A program made the translations under genes and the position numbers. From an uncultured Acetatifactor sp. (lineage in GTDB: Bacteria; Bacillota; Clostridia; Lachnospirales; Lachnospiraceae), in contig CAJTVB010000009.1 of assembly GCA_910579755.1 (NCBI GenBank), positions 1 through 64,000 of the forward strand: a DNA stretch of 64,000 bases, given 5' to 3'. A model generated the notes under the pieces. It saw only the letters and a program-made list of their open reading frames with translations, did not search any database and had not been told where the DNA came from. Shown in pieces: positions 9,217 through 16,827 of the stretch; position 1 is the first letter of the stretch; each line of letters begins with the position of its first letter.

Positions 9217-9704
9217 ATATATAAGGCCATTTTATGCCTCGAATAAAGTTATTATACCATACTCTCCAAAAAAAGCAAGGGGTTTATTGACAAAAGGTTT
9301 TTCAGATGCTACATTAGGTTAAAAGGTAATGAAGATTTGATTTGTAGATTGGAGGACCCCATGTAACAGAATATTCTGACAACTGAACAGGCAGGGACCG
9401 CAGACGCTGCAGAATGAACCGGCAGCGGCTGGTGTTTTTGCGTGACGGAAAATGTAAGTCGGAATATAAAGCAGGCAGCAGGGAGCATCTTTCAATAAGA
9501 GACAGATAAAAGGGCAGATCGAGGAAACCGAGGCATCAGACCGGTGGAGAAGCGGTGCCCTTTTTGGTGCAGGCTGTGGCGGATATTTTCGTCATGGCTT
9601 TTTTATCATATAGGAACGTTTTACAATAAGCGGAAAGATGCTTCCATGGAGCAGGAGAGATTCCGAGGCTTTCGTGCGAAATTTCTTGTGAAATGGAGGT
9701 TTTT
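9217..9704 (+). other. Intergenic leader before the RNA ligase remnant
   Basis: A plus-strand promoter is plausible at 9287-9315 (TTGACA, 17 bp, TACATT). A large hairpin spans about 9509-9567, with AAAAGGGCA pairing TGCCCTTTTT around smaller stems, and ends in a T-run like an intrinsic terminator or attenuator. It precedes the ligase remnant by ~140 bp. A frame at 9544-9780 overlaps the ligase gene and lacks family features, so it is not called. I could not match the leader to a known riboswitch. Confidence 0.4.
9251..9278 (-). promoter_or_regulatory. Promoter of tRNA-Ala
   Basis: On the minus strand TTGCTT (9273-9278) and a consensus TATAAT (9251-9256) are spaced 16 bp, about 35 bp upstream of the mature tRNA 5' end. 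Confidence 0.65.
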
Positions 9705-10316
9705 ATGGAACAGATTTATAAATATCCCCGGACTCGTCATCTGGAGGGATCCCGGGAACAGGCAGGGGACGAAGACCTGAAAACAGTGAAGCTTGCAGAG
9801 CTGCAGGGAAAATATCCGGTATTGGAGGAGAAGGTGGACGGAGCAAACTGCGGGATCAGCTTCGGCAGCGACGGGAGGATGTATCTGCAGAGCCGGGGGC
9901 ATTTTTTGAATGGAGGCTGCGGGGAGCGTCAGTTTGATTTGTTTAAGCTCTGGGCGGGCTGTCTGGAAGGGGAGCTGTGCATTTTGCCGGCAAAGGGTTC
10001 CGGGAAGGTGGTTTCTCAGGCCAGAGAACGTGCCAGAGAGCTGCTTCGCAGAAAGGAATCTTTTGTCTGGAATGCCACCAATATAGTCCGGGAGACCCGT
10101 CAAAAGCTGGCAGAGCTTTTTGCGGGCTACGGGGCCCGGGTGCATATTCTGTATCTGGAGGCGCCTTATGGGGAGCTGCTGGACAGAAACCGGAAAAGAG
10201 AGAGGCATATTCCGGAGAATGTTTTGGAGAATATGATCAGGAAGCTGGAGGTTCCGGAGCCCTGGGAGGCATATGAGGTGAAGATCATTACAGGTTCCGG
10301 GGAGAGAGGGGAATAA
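9705..10316 (+). pseudogene. RNA ligase N-terminus fused to polynucleotide-kinase C-terminus (internal deletion)
   Basis: The open frame has 203 residues, with the ATG at 9705 after GGAGG. Residues 1-83 match the start of a T4 Rnl2-like RNA ligase: YKYPRTRHLEGSR, then the nucleotidyltransferase motif KVDGAN with the candidate adenylylated Lys43, and LQSRGHFLNGG. From about residue 88 the protein matches the C-terminal half of the P-loop kinase that normally follows in this repair pair (GKVVSQARERARELL, FVWNATNI, HILYLEAPY, KLEVPEPWEAYEV). The rest of the ligase and the kinase Walker A are absent, so a large in-frame deletion has joined two genes. Neither activity should survive intact. The frame is clean, so expression is possible. 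It precedes sbcDC. Confidence 0.65.
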
Positions 10317-10395
10317 AACAGGCTCCGGGCCTGAGATTCCGGGCCTGGAGCTGCGGCAGGGCCCTGGTACGAATTGAGAAAAAGAGAGGTACCCT

Positions 10396-11532
10396 ATGAA
10401 ATTGATTCATTTATCAGATCTTCACCTGGGAAAACGGGTCCATGAATTTTCCATGCTGGAGGATCAGGAATATATTTTAAAACAGATCCTTCATGTGGTG
10501 GATGAGGAAAAGCCCCAGGGCATTTTGATGGCGGGAGACATTTATGATAAGCCCATTCCATCGGCGGAGGCGGTCAGGCTGTTTGATGATTTTCTGTGCA
10601 GTCTGGGAGAGAGAAGGCAGCAGGTGTTTGTTATCAGCGGGAATCATGACTCACCGGACCGGCTTGCTTTCGGAAACCGTTTGATGGATCCCGGGGGGAT
10701 CCATATATCTCCGGTATATCGGGGGCAGATAAAGCCTTATGTCTTAGCGGACACCTATGGCCCGGTGTATATTTATATGCTTCCTTTTCTCAAGCCTGTA
10801 CAGGTGAGTCAGTATTTTCCGGAGGCGGAGGCGGAGACCTACACAGACGCACTGCGCACTGCGGTGGAACAGCTGGAAATCCACACCAGTTTGCGGAATA
10901 TCCTGGTGACACATCAGTTCGTTACAGGTGCACTTCGATCTGATTCGGAGGATATTTCCGTGGGAGGGGCGGATAATGTGGATGCATCCGTGTTTGCACA
11001 ATTTGATTATGTGGCGCTGGGGCATATCCACCGGCCTCAGAACGTGGGATCGGAAAGGATCCGATACTGTGGGACACCGCTGAAGTATTCTTTTTCCGAG
11101 GCGTCTCAGGATAAGTCCGTGACGGTTTTGGAGCTGGGTGAAAAAGGCAGTCTGCAGGTGAGGACCGTGCCGTTGGTTCCACTCAGGGACCTGCGCTCCA
11201 TACGGGGAACCTATATGGAACTGACAGCAAAGAGCGCCTATAAGGGTACTGCAGTGGAGGATTATCTTCATATCACACTGACGGACGAGGAGGACGTTCC
11301 CGACGCCATGGGAAAGCTGAGGGTGATCTATCCCAATTTGATGAAGCTGGACTATGATAATAAGCGTACCCGCGCGGCAGGCTGTCTGCGTACAGAGGAA
11401 AATGTACGGCAGAAGGATCCTCTGGAGCTTTGGACGGAATTTTATGAGCTGCAGAACAATCAACCCATGAGCGAAAAGCAGAAAAAGCTTTCCCGGGAAT
11501 TGATGGAGAAAATTTGGAGGGACGGGGTATGA
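10396..11532 (+). CDS. sbcD: Exonuclease SbcD, nuclease subunit of SbcCD
   Basis: The protein has 378 residues, the usual length, and starts at an ATG after AAAGAGAGGTACC. The Mre11-type metallophosphoesterase motifs are in order: DLHLGK, GDIYDKP, GNHDSPDR, THQFVTG and GHIHRPQ. With SbcC it forms the Mre11-Rad50-like complex that opens hairpins and trims blocked DNA ends. The stop overlaps the sbcC start by ATGA (11529-11532), a standard translational coupling. The C-terminal capping region is present (LRVIYPNLMKLDYDN, then a helix that docks on SbcC). Confidence 0.95.
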   Translation: MKLIHLSDLHLGKRVHEFSMLEDQEYILKQILHVVDEEKPQGILMAGDIYDKPIPSAEAVRLFDDFLCSLGERRQQVFVISGNHDSPDRLAFGNRLMDPGGIHISPVYRGQIKPYVLADTYGPVYIYMLPFLKPVQVSQYFPEAEAETYTDALRTAVEQLEIHTSLRNILVTHQFVTGALRSDSEDISVGGADNVDASVFAQFDYVALGHIHRPQNVGSERIRYCGTPLKYSFSEASQDKSVTVLELGEKGSLQVRTVPLVPLRDLRSIRGTYMELTAKSAYKGTAVEDYLHITLTDEEDVPDAMGKLRVIYPNLMKLDYDNKRTRAAGCLRTEENVRQKDPLELWTEFYELQNNQPMSEKQKKLSRELMEKIWRDGV

Positions 11533-14500
11533 GACCGATCAGACTGATTGTATCCGCTTTTGGCCCTTATGCGGGCAGGGTGGAACTGAATATGGACATG
11601 CTGGGCGAAAGCGGCCTATATCTGATCACAGGGGACACCGGTGCAGGAAAGACAAGCATTTTTGATGCCATTACCTTTGCACTATACGGGGAGGCCAGCG
11701 GCAGTGACCGGGAGCCGGAGATGCTGAGATCCAAGTATGCGGAGCCGGAGACTCCTACCCGGGTGGAGCTGACTTTTGCTTATGGAGGAAAAAACTATAC
11801 GGTATGCCGGAATCCGGAGTATGAGCGTCCTGCCAGGCGGGGAGAGGGAACCACGCTTCAGAGGGCGGAAGCCCTGCTGATCTGCCCGGACGGAAAGCGG
11901 ATCACCAGGATCAAGGATGTGAATCAGGCAGTCAGGGATATTTTGGGGGTGGATCGGACTCAGTTTTCCCAGATCGCCATGATCGCTCAGGGGGATTTCC
12001 GGGAGCTGCTTCGGGCCGACACCAGGGACAGACAGGCGGTCTTTCGGGAAATATTTAAAACCCGGTATTATCAAAAGCTTCAGGATGCCCTGAAGGAAGA
12101 GGCAAAGAAGCTGAGGGAGGCCTGTGAGAGCGCCAGAGCCAGCGTGGCTCAGTATCAGGAAGGAATTCTCTGGGAGGAGGACGACGGGCTGTGGCCGGAG
12201 GTGGAAAAGGCCAGGACCGGCGCCCTGCCTTTTGGAGAAACGCCAAAGCTGGTGGAAAGGCTTTTACATCAGGACAGGGAGCTGGATGAAAATCTGCAGA
12301 AGGAGAAAGACGGGATTCGGCTGAAGCTGGAGGAGCTCAGCGCCGCTTTGGGAAAGGCCGCGGAGTTTCAAAAGCTGGAAGAGGAGCTTTTCCAGGCCCG
12401 GAAACAGCTTGAAGAGAAAAAGGCGGCCCTGGAGCAGTGCAGGCTTCGTATGGAGGCGGAACATGCCCGCAGGCCGGAGAGGGAGGCTCTGCAGAGGGAG
12501 ACTGCAGCGTTGGAAGCAGAAATGCCCCGTTATGGAAAATGGCAGGAGCTGCTTCAGGAATATGAGCACACCCAGGGGCAGCTTAAGCAGGAAAACCAGA
12601 TCCGGCAGGAGCTGACAAAAAGAGAAGAGGACCTTGGAAAGGCGACGGTGCAGCTGAAGAAAGAGCAGAGAAGTCTGGAAAATGCCGGGGAGCAAAGGGA
12701 AAGGCTTCGGAATGAAAAGGAGCAGGCAGGTAGGGAAAAGGAAGCTCTGGAGGCTTTGAGGGCGGCTGTTTTGGAGCATAGGAATTGTGGGGACCGGCTG
12801 TCACAGGCCCGGCGGACGCTGGAAAAATATCAGGAAGAGAAAGAAAAACGGGAGCTGGAACAGAAGGAGCTGGAACAGCAGATTGACAGCTTGAAAGCAG
12901 CCCTGAGAATGTTGGAATCGGTGGATGCCCGGAGGGAAAAGCTGATCTATTGTCAGGAGCGGGAGAAGGAGCGGCACGGAGAGCTGCTTGCGCTGAAGGA
13001 ATCTTTGGAGGAGTATGGGAAGCTGTGCCGCAGATGGGAGGAAGCCCGGGAGACTTATGGGAAGGCCCGGGAGGCGGCAGACCGTCAGGGAGAGCGGTAC
13101 CGGACACAGAACAAAGCGTTTTTGGATGAACAGGCCGGAATACTGGCGGATACTCTGACAGAAGGATGTCCCTGCCCGGTGTGCGGTTCGCTGAGCCATC
13201 CCAATCCGGCTGTAAAATCCATCCAGGCCCCGTCGGAGGCGGAACTAGAAGCGGAGAAGAATCTGTATGAGCAGGCCCAGACCGCTGCCAGGGATGCCAG
13301 CGAGGCTGCCGCAGGCCATAAGGCCGCGGCGGAGGCCAAGGGTGCGGAGACCGTCGGAAGGCTGGAGGAATTGACCGGTATCACCGATCCTGCTCAGGCG
13401 GAGGAGGCGGTCCGTGAGGCGCTGGTGCAGGTCCGGCAGTCCCTGGAAGAAACAAGACGGCAGCTGGAGGAAGCGGAGAGAGGGATTGGGGAGAAACGAA
13501 AGCTTTCCCAGGGGCTTCAGGCCGGGGAAGACAGGCTGGCGGATTTTGCGAAGGGGCGGAGTGAGCTGGAGGCCCGGCTGGTTCAGGCGGCAGGAGAGCA
13601 TGATGTTCTTCGGGGAAAGCTGGAGACGGAACGGAAAAGTCTCGTTGCCAGAATAGGGGAATGCATGGCACAGAATCTGTGGAAGGAAGCGGATCAGGAT
13701 ATTCTGGAAAGGGCGGAGCAACAAATTCCCCTGGAGATTCGTGAGCAGGAAATCAGAATCGACAGGCTGGAAGCTTTGATCTGTCAGGAAGAAGAACGCA
13801 TATCCCGGAGGGCCATGCTGGGAGACAAGCTTCTGGAGACGGAAAGGCATATTCAGGAGACGGGTAATCAGCTCACGGCCTGCCGGGAGAGGATCGCCAG
13901 GACGGAAAGCCGGAGAGCGGAGACGGGGGAACAACTGGTAATTCTGGAGGCCGAATTAAAGTATACGTCCCGGCAGGAGGCGGAAGAGGCAAGGAAGGAA
14001 ATGCTTCGGCAAAGCTTAGAGCTGGAGGAGTCGCTGAAGAAGGCAGAGAAGGATTTAGGGGATACCGAAAAGGAAACCGCACAGATGTCGGGAAGGGTAT
14101 CCCAGCTGGAGAGGCTGCTGAAGGATTCCCGGCGGCTGGATTCGGCATCCCTGGAGGCGGAAAAACAAAAGCTGGAGGAATCGGAGAAGGAGCTGGAAGA
14201 CCGGCAGAAGGCAGTACACGTTCGTCTTTCGACCAATGAGGCGGTGCTGGAAAATGTGCGAACCAGAGGTGCGAGTCTGGAGGAGCTGGAACAGAAATGG
14301 ACCTGGGTCAGGGGGCTGTCAGACACGGCCAACGGTAATCTGGCAGGAAGGGACAGGATCATGCTGGAGACCTATATCCAGATGGCATATTTTGAACGGA
14401 TCATCCGACGTGCCAATCTGCGGTTTATGGTAATGTCCGGGGGCCAATATGAGCTGAAGCGCCGCCGGACGGCGGATGGCGGACGCGGTCAGAGTGGTCT

Positions 14501-14846
14501 GGAGCTGGATGTGATCGACCATTACAACGGTACGGAGCGCAGTGTAAAGACCCTTTCCGGTGGGGAATCTTTTAAAGCGTCTCTGTCTCTGGCCCTGGGG
14601 CTGTCCGATGAAATTCAGGCATCTGCCGGAGGAATCCGGCTGGATACCATGTTTGTGGACGAGGGCTTTGGCTCTTTGGATGAGGATTCTCTGGGACAGG
14701 CCATACAGGCCCTGGCCGGTTTGTCTCAGGGGAACCGGCTGGTGGGGATTATTTCCCATGTGGGGGATCTGAAAGAGAAGATCGATAAACAGATTGTGGT
14801 GACCAAAGAAAAAACCGGGGGCAGCAGGGTGGAGATCTGTACCTGA
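11529..14846 (+). CDS. sbcC: Exonuclease SbcC, ATPase subunit of SbcCD
   Basis: The protein has 1105 residues. I chose the ATG at 11529 because it overlaps the sbcD stop and begins the family's MRPIRLIVSAFGPYAG. Walker A is GDTGAGKTS near residue 35. Long coiled-coil arms rich in Glu, Lys and Leu flank a zinc hook CPCPVC at residues 547-552. The ABC signature LSGGESFKAS is near residue 1009, followed by FVDEGFGSLDED (Walker B) and ISHVGDLKEKI. It acts as the Rad50-like clamp for SbcD in DNA repair. The length and domain order are complete. Confidence 0.95.
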   Translation: MRPIRLIVSAFGPYAGRVELNMDMLGESGLYLITGDTGAGKTSIFDAITFALYGEASGSDREPEMLRSKYAEPETPTRVELTFAYGGKNYTVCRNPEYERPARRGEGTTLQRAEALLICPDGKRITRIKDVNQAVRDILGVDRTQFSQIAMIAQGDFRELLRADTRDRQAVFREIFKTRYYQKLQDALKEEAKKLREACESARASVAQYQEGILWEEDDGLWPEVEKARTGALPFGETPKLVERLLHQDRELDENLQKEKDGIRLKLEELSAALGKAAEFQKLEEELFQARKQLEEKKAALEQCRLRMEAEHARRPEREALQRETAALEAEMPRYGKWQELLQEYEHTQGQLKQENQIRQELTKREEDLGKATVQLKKEQRSLENAGEQRERLRNEKEQAGREKEALEALRAAVLEHRNCGDRLSQARRTLEKYQEEKEKRELEQKELEQQIDSLKAALRMLESVDARREKLIYCQEREKERHGELLALKESLEEYGKLCRRWEEARETYGKAREAADRQGERYRTQNKAFLDEQAGILADTLTEGCPCPVCGSLSHPNPAVKSIQAPSEAELEAEKNLYEQAQTAARDASEAAAGHKAAAEAKGAETVGRLEELTGITDPAQAEEAVREALVQVRQSLEETRRQLEEAERGIGEKRKLSQGLQAGEDRLADFAKGRSELEARLVQAAGEHDVLRGKLETERKSLVARIGECMAQNLWKEADQDILERAEQQIPLEIREQEIRIDRLEALICQEEERISRRAMLGDKLLETERHIQETGNQLTACRERIARTESRRAETGEQLVILEAELKYTSRQEAEEARKEMLRQSLELEESLKKAEKDLGDTEKETAQMSGRVSQLERLLKDSRRLDSASLEAEKQKLEESEKELEDRQKAVHVRLSTNEAVLENVRTRGASLEELEQKWTWVRGLSDTANGNLAGRDRIMLETYIQMAYFERIIRRANLRFMVMSGGQYELKRRRTADGGRGQSGLELDVIDHYNGTERSVKTLSGGESFKASLSLALGLSDEIQASAGGIRLDTMFVDEGFGSLDEDSLGQAIQALAGLSQGNRLVGIISHVGDLKEKIDKQIVVTKEKTGGSRVEICT

Positions 14847-14847
14847 A

Positions 14848-15357
14848 TTAGATCTGTGCTGCCTCCTTCTTTTGAAGCTTTTCCGCCCGGTTCCGTTCCC
14901 GCAGCTGTGTGAAAAACAGCTTCAACAGAGCGCTGCATTCTTCCTCCAGCACGCCTCTTGTCACAGCTGCCTGATGATTAAATTGGGGCATCTCCAGGAT
15001 GTTGAGAATGGAACCGCCGCAGCCGGCCTTGGGATTCATGCATCCCATGACGACCTGAGGGATCCGGGCCTGGATAATGGCCCCGGCACACATCTGGCAG
15101 GGCTCCAGGGTCACATAGAGCGTACAGTCCTCCAGCCGCCAGTCGCCTATATATTTGCTGGCCCTTTTGACAGCGGTGATCTCCGCGTGGGCCAGGGTGC
15201 TTTTATCTGTATTGCGCCGGTTGTAGCCCCGGCCGATAATCCTGCCCTGGTGGACGATTACGCAGCCGATGGGGACTTCTCCCAGTGCATAGGCTTTCTT
15301 TGCCTGCTTCAGGGCTTCTTTCATGTATTTTTCCGAAATGCTTTTTATGACAGCCAT
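14848..15357 (-). CDS. tadA: tRNA-specific adenosine-34 deaminase TadA
   Basis: The protein has 169 residues from the ATG at 15357; an in-frame ATG at 15405 would add 16 residues not typical of the family. It makes inosine at the wobble position of tRNA-Arg(ACG). The cytidine-deaminase fold shows GEVPIGCVIV, the catalytic HAE (HAEITAV), and the zinc cysteines in EPCQMCAGAI. The conserved CGG segment (NPKAGCGGS) is present. It is convergent with sbcC, the stop codons being only a base apart. An extended -10 element (TGGTATAAT on the minus strand, near 15428) could serve it. Confidence 0.9.
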   Translation of the reverse strand: MAVIKSISEKYMKEALKQAKKAYALGEVPIGCVIVHQGRIIGRGYNRRNTDKSTLAHAEITAVKRASKYIGDWRLEDCTLYVTLEPCQMCAGAIIQARIPQVVMGCMNPKAGCGGSILNILEMPQFNHQAAVTRGVLEEECSALLKLFFTQLRERNRAEKLQKKEAAQI

Positions 15358-15497
15358 AATGTACTTTTCCCTTCGCAATTTACGGTAAGATGGCCATTCG
15401 GCCATTTTCTGCCTCGAACAAGTGCATTATACCATAAATGGCCGGGCTTTGGAACGGGTTACGTTATTGCCTGCCGGGCAGCCCTGCTACGGCAGCA

Positions 15498-15526
15498 TTG
15501 ACTTTTTCCAAAATAAGGTATACTAT
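15498..15526 (+). promoter_or_regulatory. Promoter of the LacI-family regulator
   Basis: TTGACT (15498-15503) is followed by TATACT at 15519 (15 bp) and by TACTAT at 15521 (17 bp). Either hexamer fits a sigma-A promoter about 95 bp upstream of the regulator start. Confidence 0.5.
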
Positions 15527-15619
15527 TACCACAGAAATCTTTCAAAAGAGCGAAGGATGAACAATTTGGGCAGCATATCCGGTCAGCCGGAAATCTGCCC
15601 GGACGGAAAGGCGTAGAAA

Positions 15620-16609
15620 ATGGTATCCATAAAAGAAGTTGCTAAGCATGCGGGGGTGGCGATTTCCACTGTGTCCAAGGTTTTGAAGGGCTATCCCAAT
15701 ATCAGCCAGGAGACAAGGGAAAAGGTGAACACGGCCATACGGGAATTAAATTATATCCCCAACTCCATTGCCTCCGCCCTGTCCTCCAAGCAATATACAC
15801 GGATTGCACTGCTTTTGGATCCCAAACGCCAGACCCAGGCCATCGACCAGGTTTTTATGCAGTATCTGCTGGGAGGGCTGGACAAGGCCAAGGAGCTGAA
15901 GGTAGAAGCAGTGACCATTTTTACATCCATGATCGCAGGCATGACGGAGGAGGAGATTACCAGATATTTTCTCTCTCAGAGCATTTCCGGCCTGGTCATT
16001 TACGGCATGTCCAGGGAGGACCGGATACTGCAGAGGCTCATCGACGGTCAAAGATTTGCCTGTGTGGTGGTAGATGCGCCTATTGTAAACGAGAGGACCA
16101 CAGCCATCGGCGTGGATCATGAGCAGGCTCAATATGATGTGGCCAAAAAGACGGTGACGGATGATTCCTGCAAGAGTGTACTGTATATAGCCGGAAGGAA
16201 GGATGGGTATGTGACGGCGCAGCGGCTGAGAGGCATTCAGCGGCTGGCGGAGGAGCTTAAGCTGGCATTGCTGGTCCGCCAGGGGGATTTCAGTGAACGA
16301 AAGGCCAGAGAGATTACCATGCGGTATGCCGCCAACAGGGAATGCGTGGTATGCGCCTCCGATCTGATGGCCATCGGGGCCATGAACGCACTGATCGATA
16401 TGGATATTTTCCGGCCTGTGTGCGGCTTTGACGGCATCACCCTTATGGGGTATGTGGGGAAACAGATGAATACGGTGTTTCAGGATTTTTACAGTATATC
16501 CAGCAGAGCCCTGGAAGAGGTTAAGCTTTTGCTGGACGGGGGTGTGGGACACCAGGTGATCATGCCTCATAATATAGTAAAATTATACTATAAAGACATT
16601 ATTTGTTAA
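15620..16609 (+). CDS. LacI-family transcriptional regulator (maltose/glucan type by context)
   Basis: The protein has 329 residues. The N-terminal LacI DNA-binding domain is clear (MVSIKEVAKHAGVAISTVSKVL, then helix 3 and hinge YIPNSIASALSSKQ). A periplasmic-binding-like effector domain follows from about residue 60 (IALLLDP, GLVIYGMS, VVVDAPIVNE, VVCASDLMAIGAM). It sits immediately upstream of glgP, in the same direction. A 14-bp palindrome with the central CG typical of LacI operators lies in the glgP promoter, so control of glgP-malQ by this protein is a reasonable inference. The effector is unknown. Confidence 0.9.
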   Translation: MVSIKEVAKHAGVAISTVSKVLKGYPNISQETREKVNTAIRELNYIPNSIASALSSKQYTRIALLLDPKRQTQAIDQVFMQYLLGGLDKAKELKVEAVTIFTSMIAGMTEEEITRYFLSQSISGLVIYGMSREDRILQRLIDGQRFACVVVDAPIVNERTTAIGVDHEQAQYDVAKKTVTDDSCKSVLYIAGRKDGYVTAQRLRGIQRLAEELKLALLVRQGDFSERKAREITMRYAANRECVVCASDLMAIGAMNALIDMDIFRPVCGFDGITLMGYVGKQMNTVFQDFYSISSRALEEVKLLLDGGVGHQVIMPHNIVKLYYKDIIC

Positions 16610-16638
16610 GTGATATTGCACAAATTTTATTTTGGGGC

Positions 16639-16667
16639 TTGCGGAAAACGTTTTCCTGTGATATTCT
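16639..16667 (+). promoter_or_regulatory. glgP promoter with LacI-type operator in its spacer
   Basis: TTGCGG (16639-16644) and TATTCT (16662-16667) are 17 bp apart. The perfect palindrome GGAAAACGTTTTCC (16643-16656) overlaps the -35 end and fills the spacer. Its central CG and 14-bp symmetry are characteristic of LacI/GalR operators. A bound repressor would block RNA polymerase directly. Confidence 0.75.
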
Positions 16668-16827
16668 ACCAATCACAGGGAATTCTTAGTATATGAAAGA
16701 GGCATTGTCCGGGAGTCCGGGCCAATGAAATCAGCCATTCCGGCTGCTGAGAGGTGAAAGCCCCAGGGCTGTGAAAAGCGGGGCGGTCTGGAATGGGAAT
16801 ACTGAAATAACGGGAGGTATATTAATC

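Noticed and set aside
9361..9567. Possible T-box leader before the ligase remnant (CAGGGACCGCAGACGC and a terminator-like stem)
   Set aside because: The segment does not match the T-box core AGGGTGGNACCGCG closely, no specifier stem was found, and the downstream gene is not an amino-acid or tRNA-charging gene.
9544..9780. 78-codon frame overlapping the ligase remnant
   Set aside because: Aromatic and basic composition with no domain; it overlaps the better-supported frame that has GGAGG and the KVDGAN motif.
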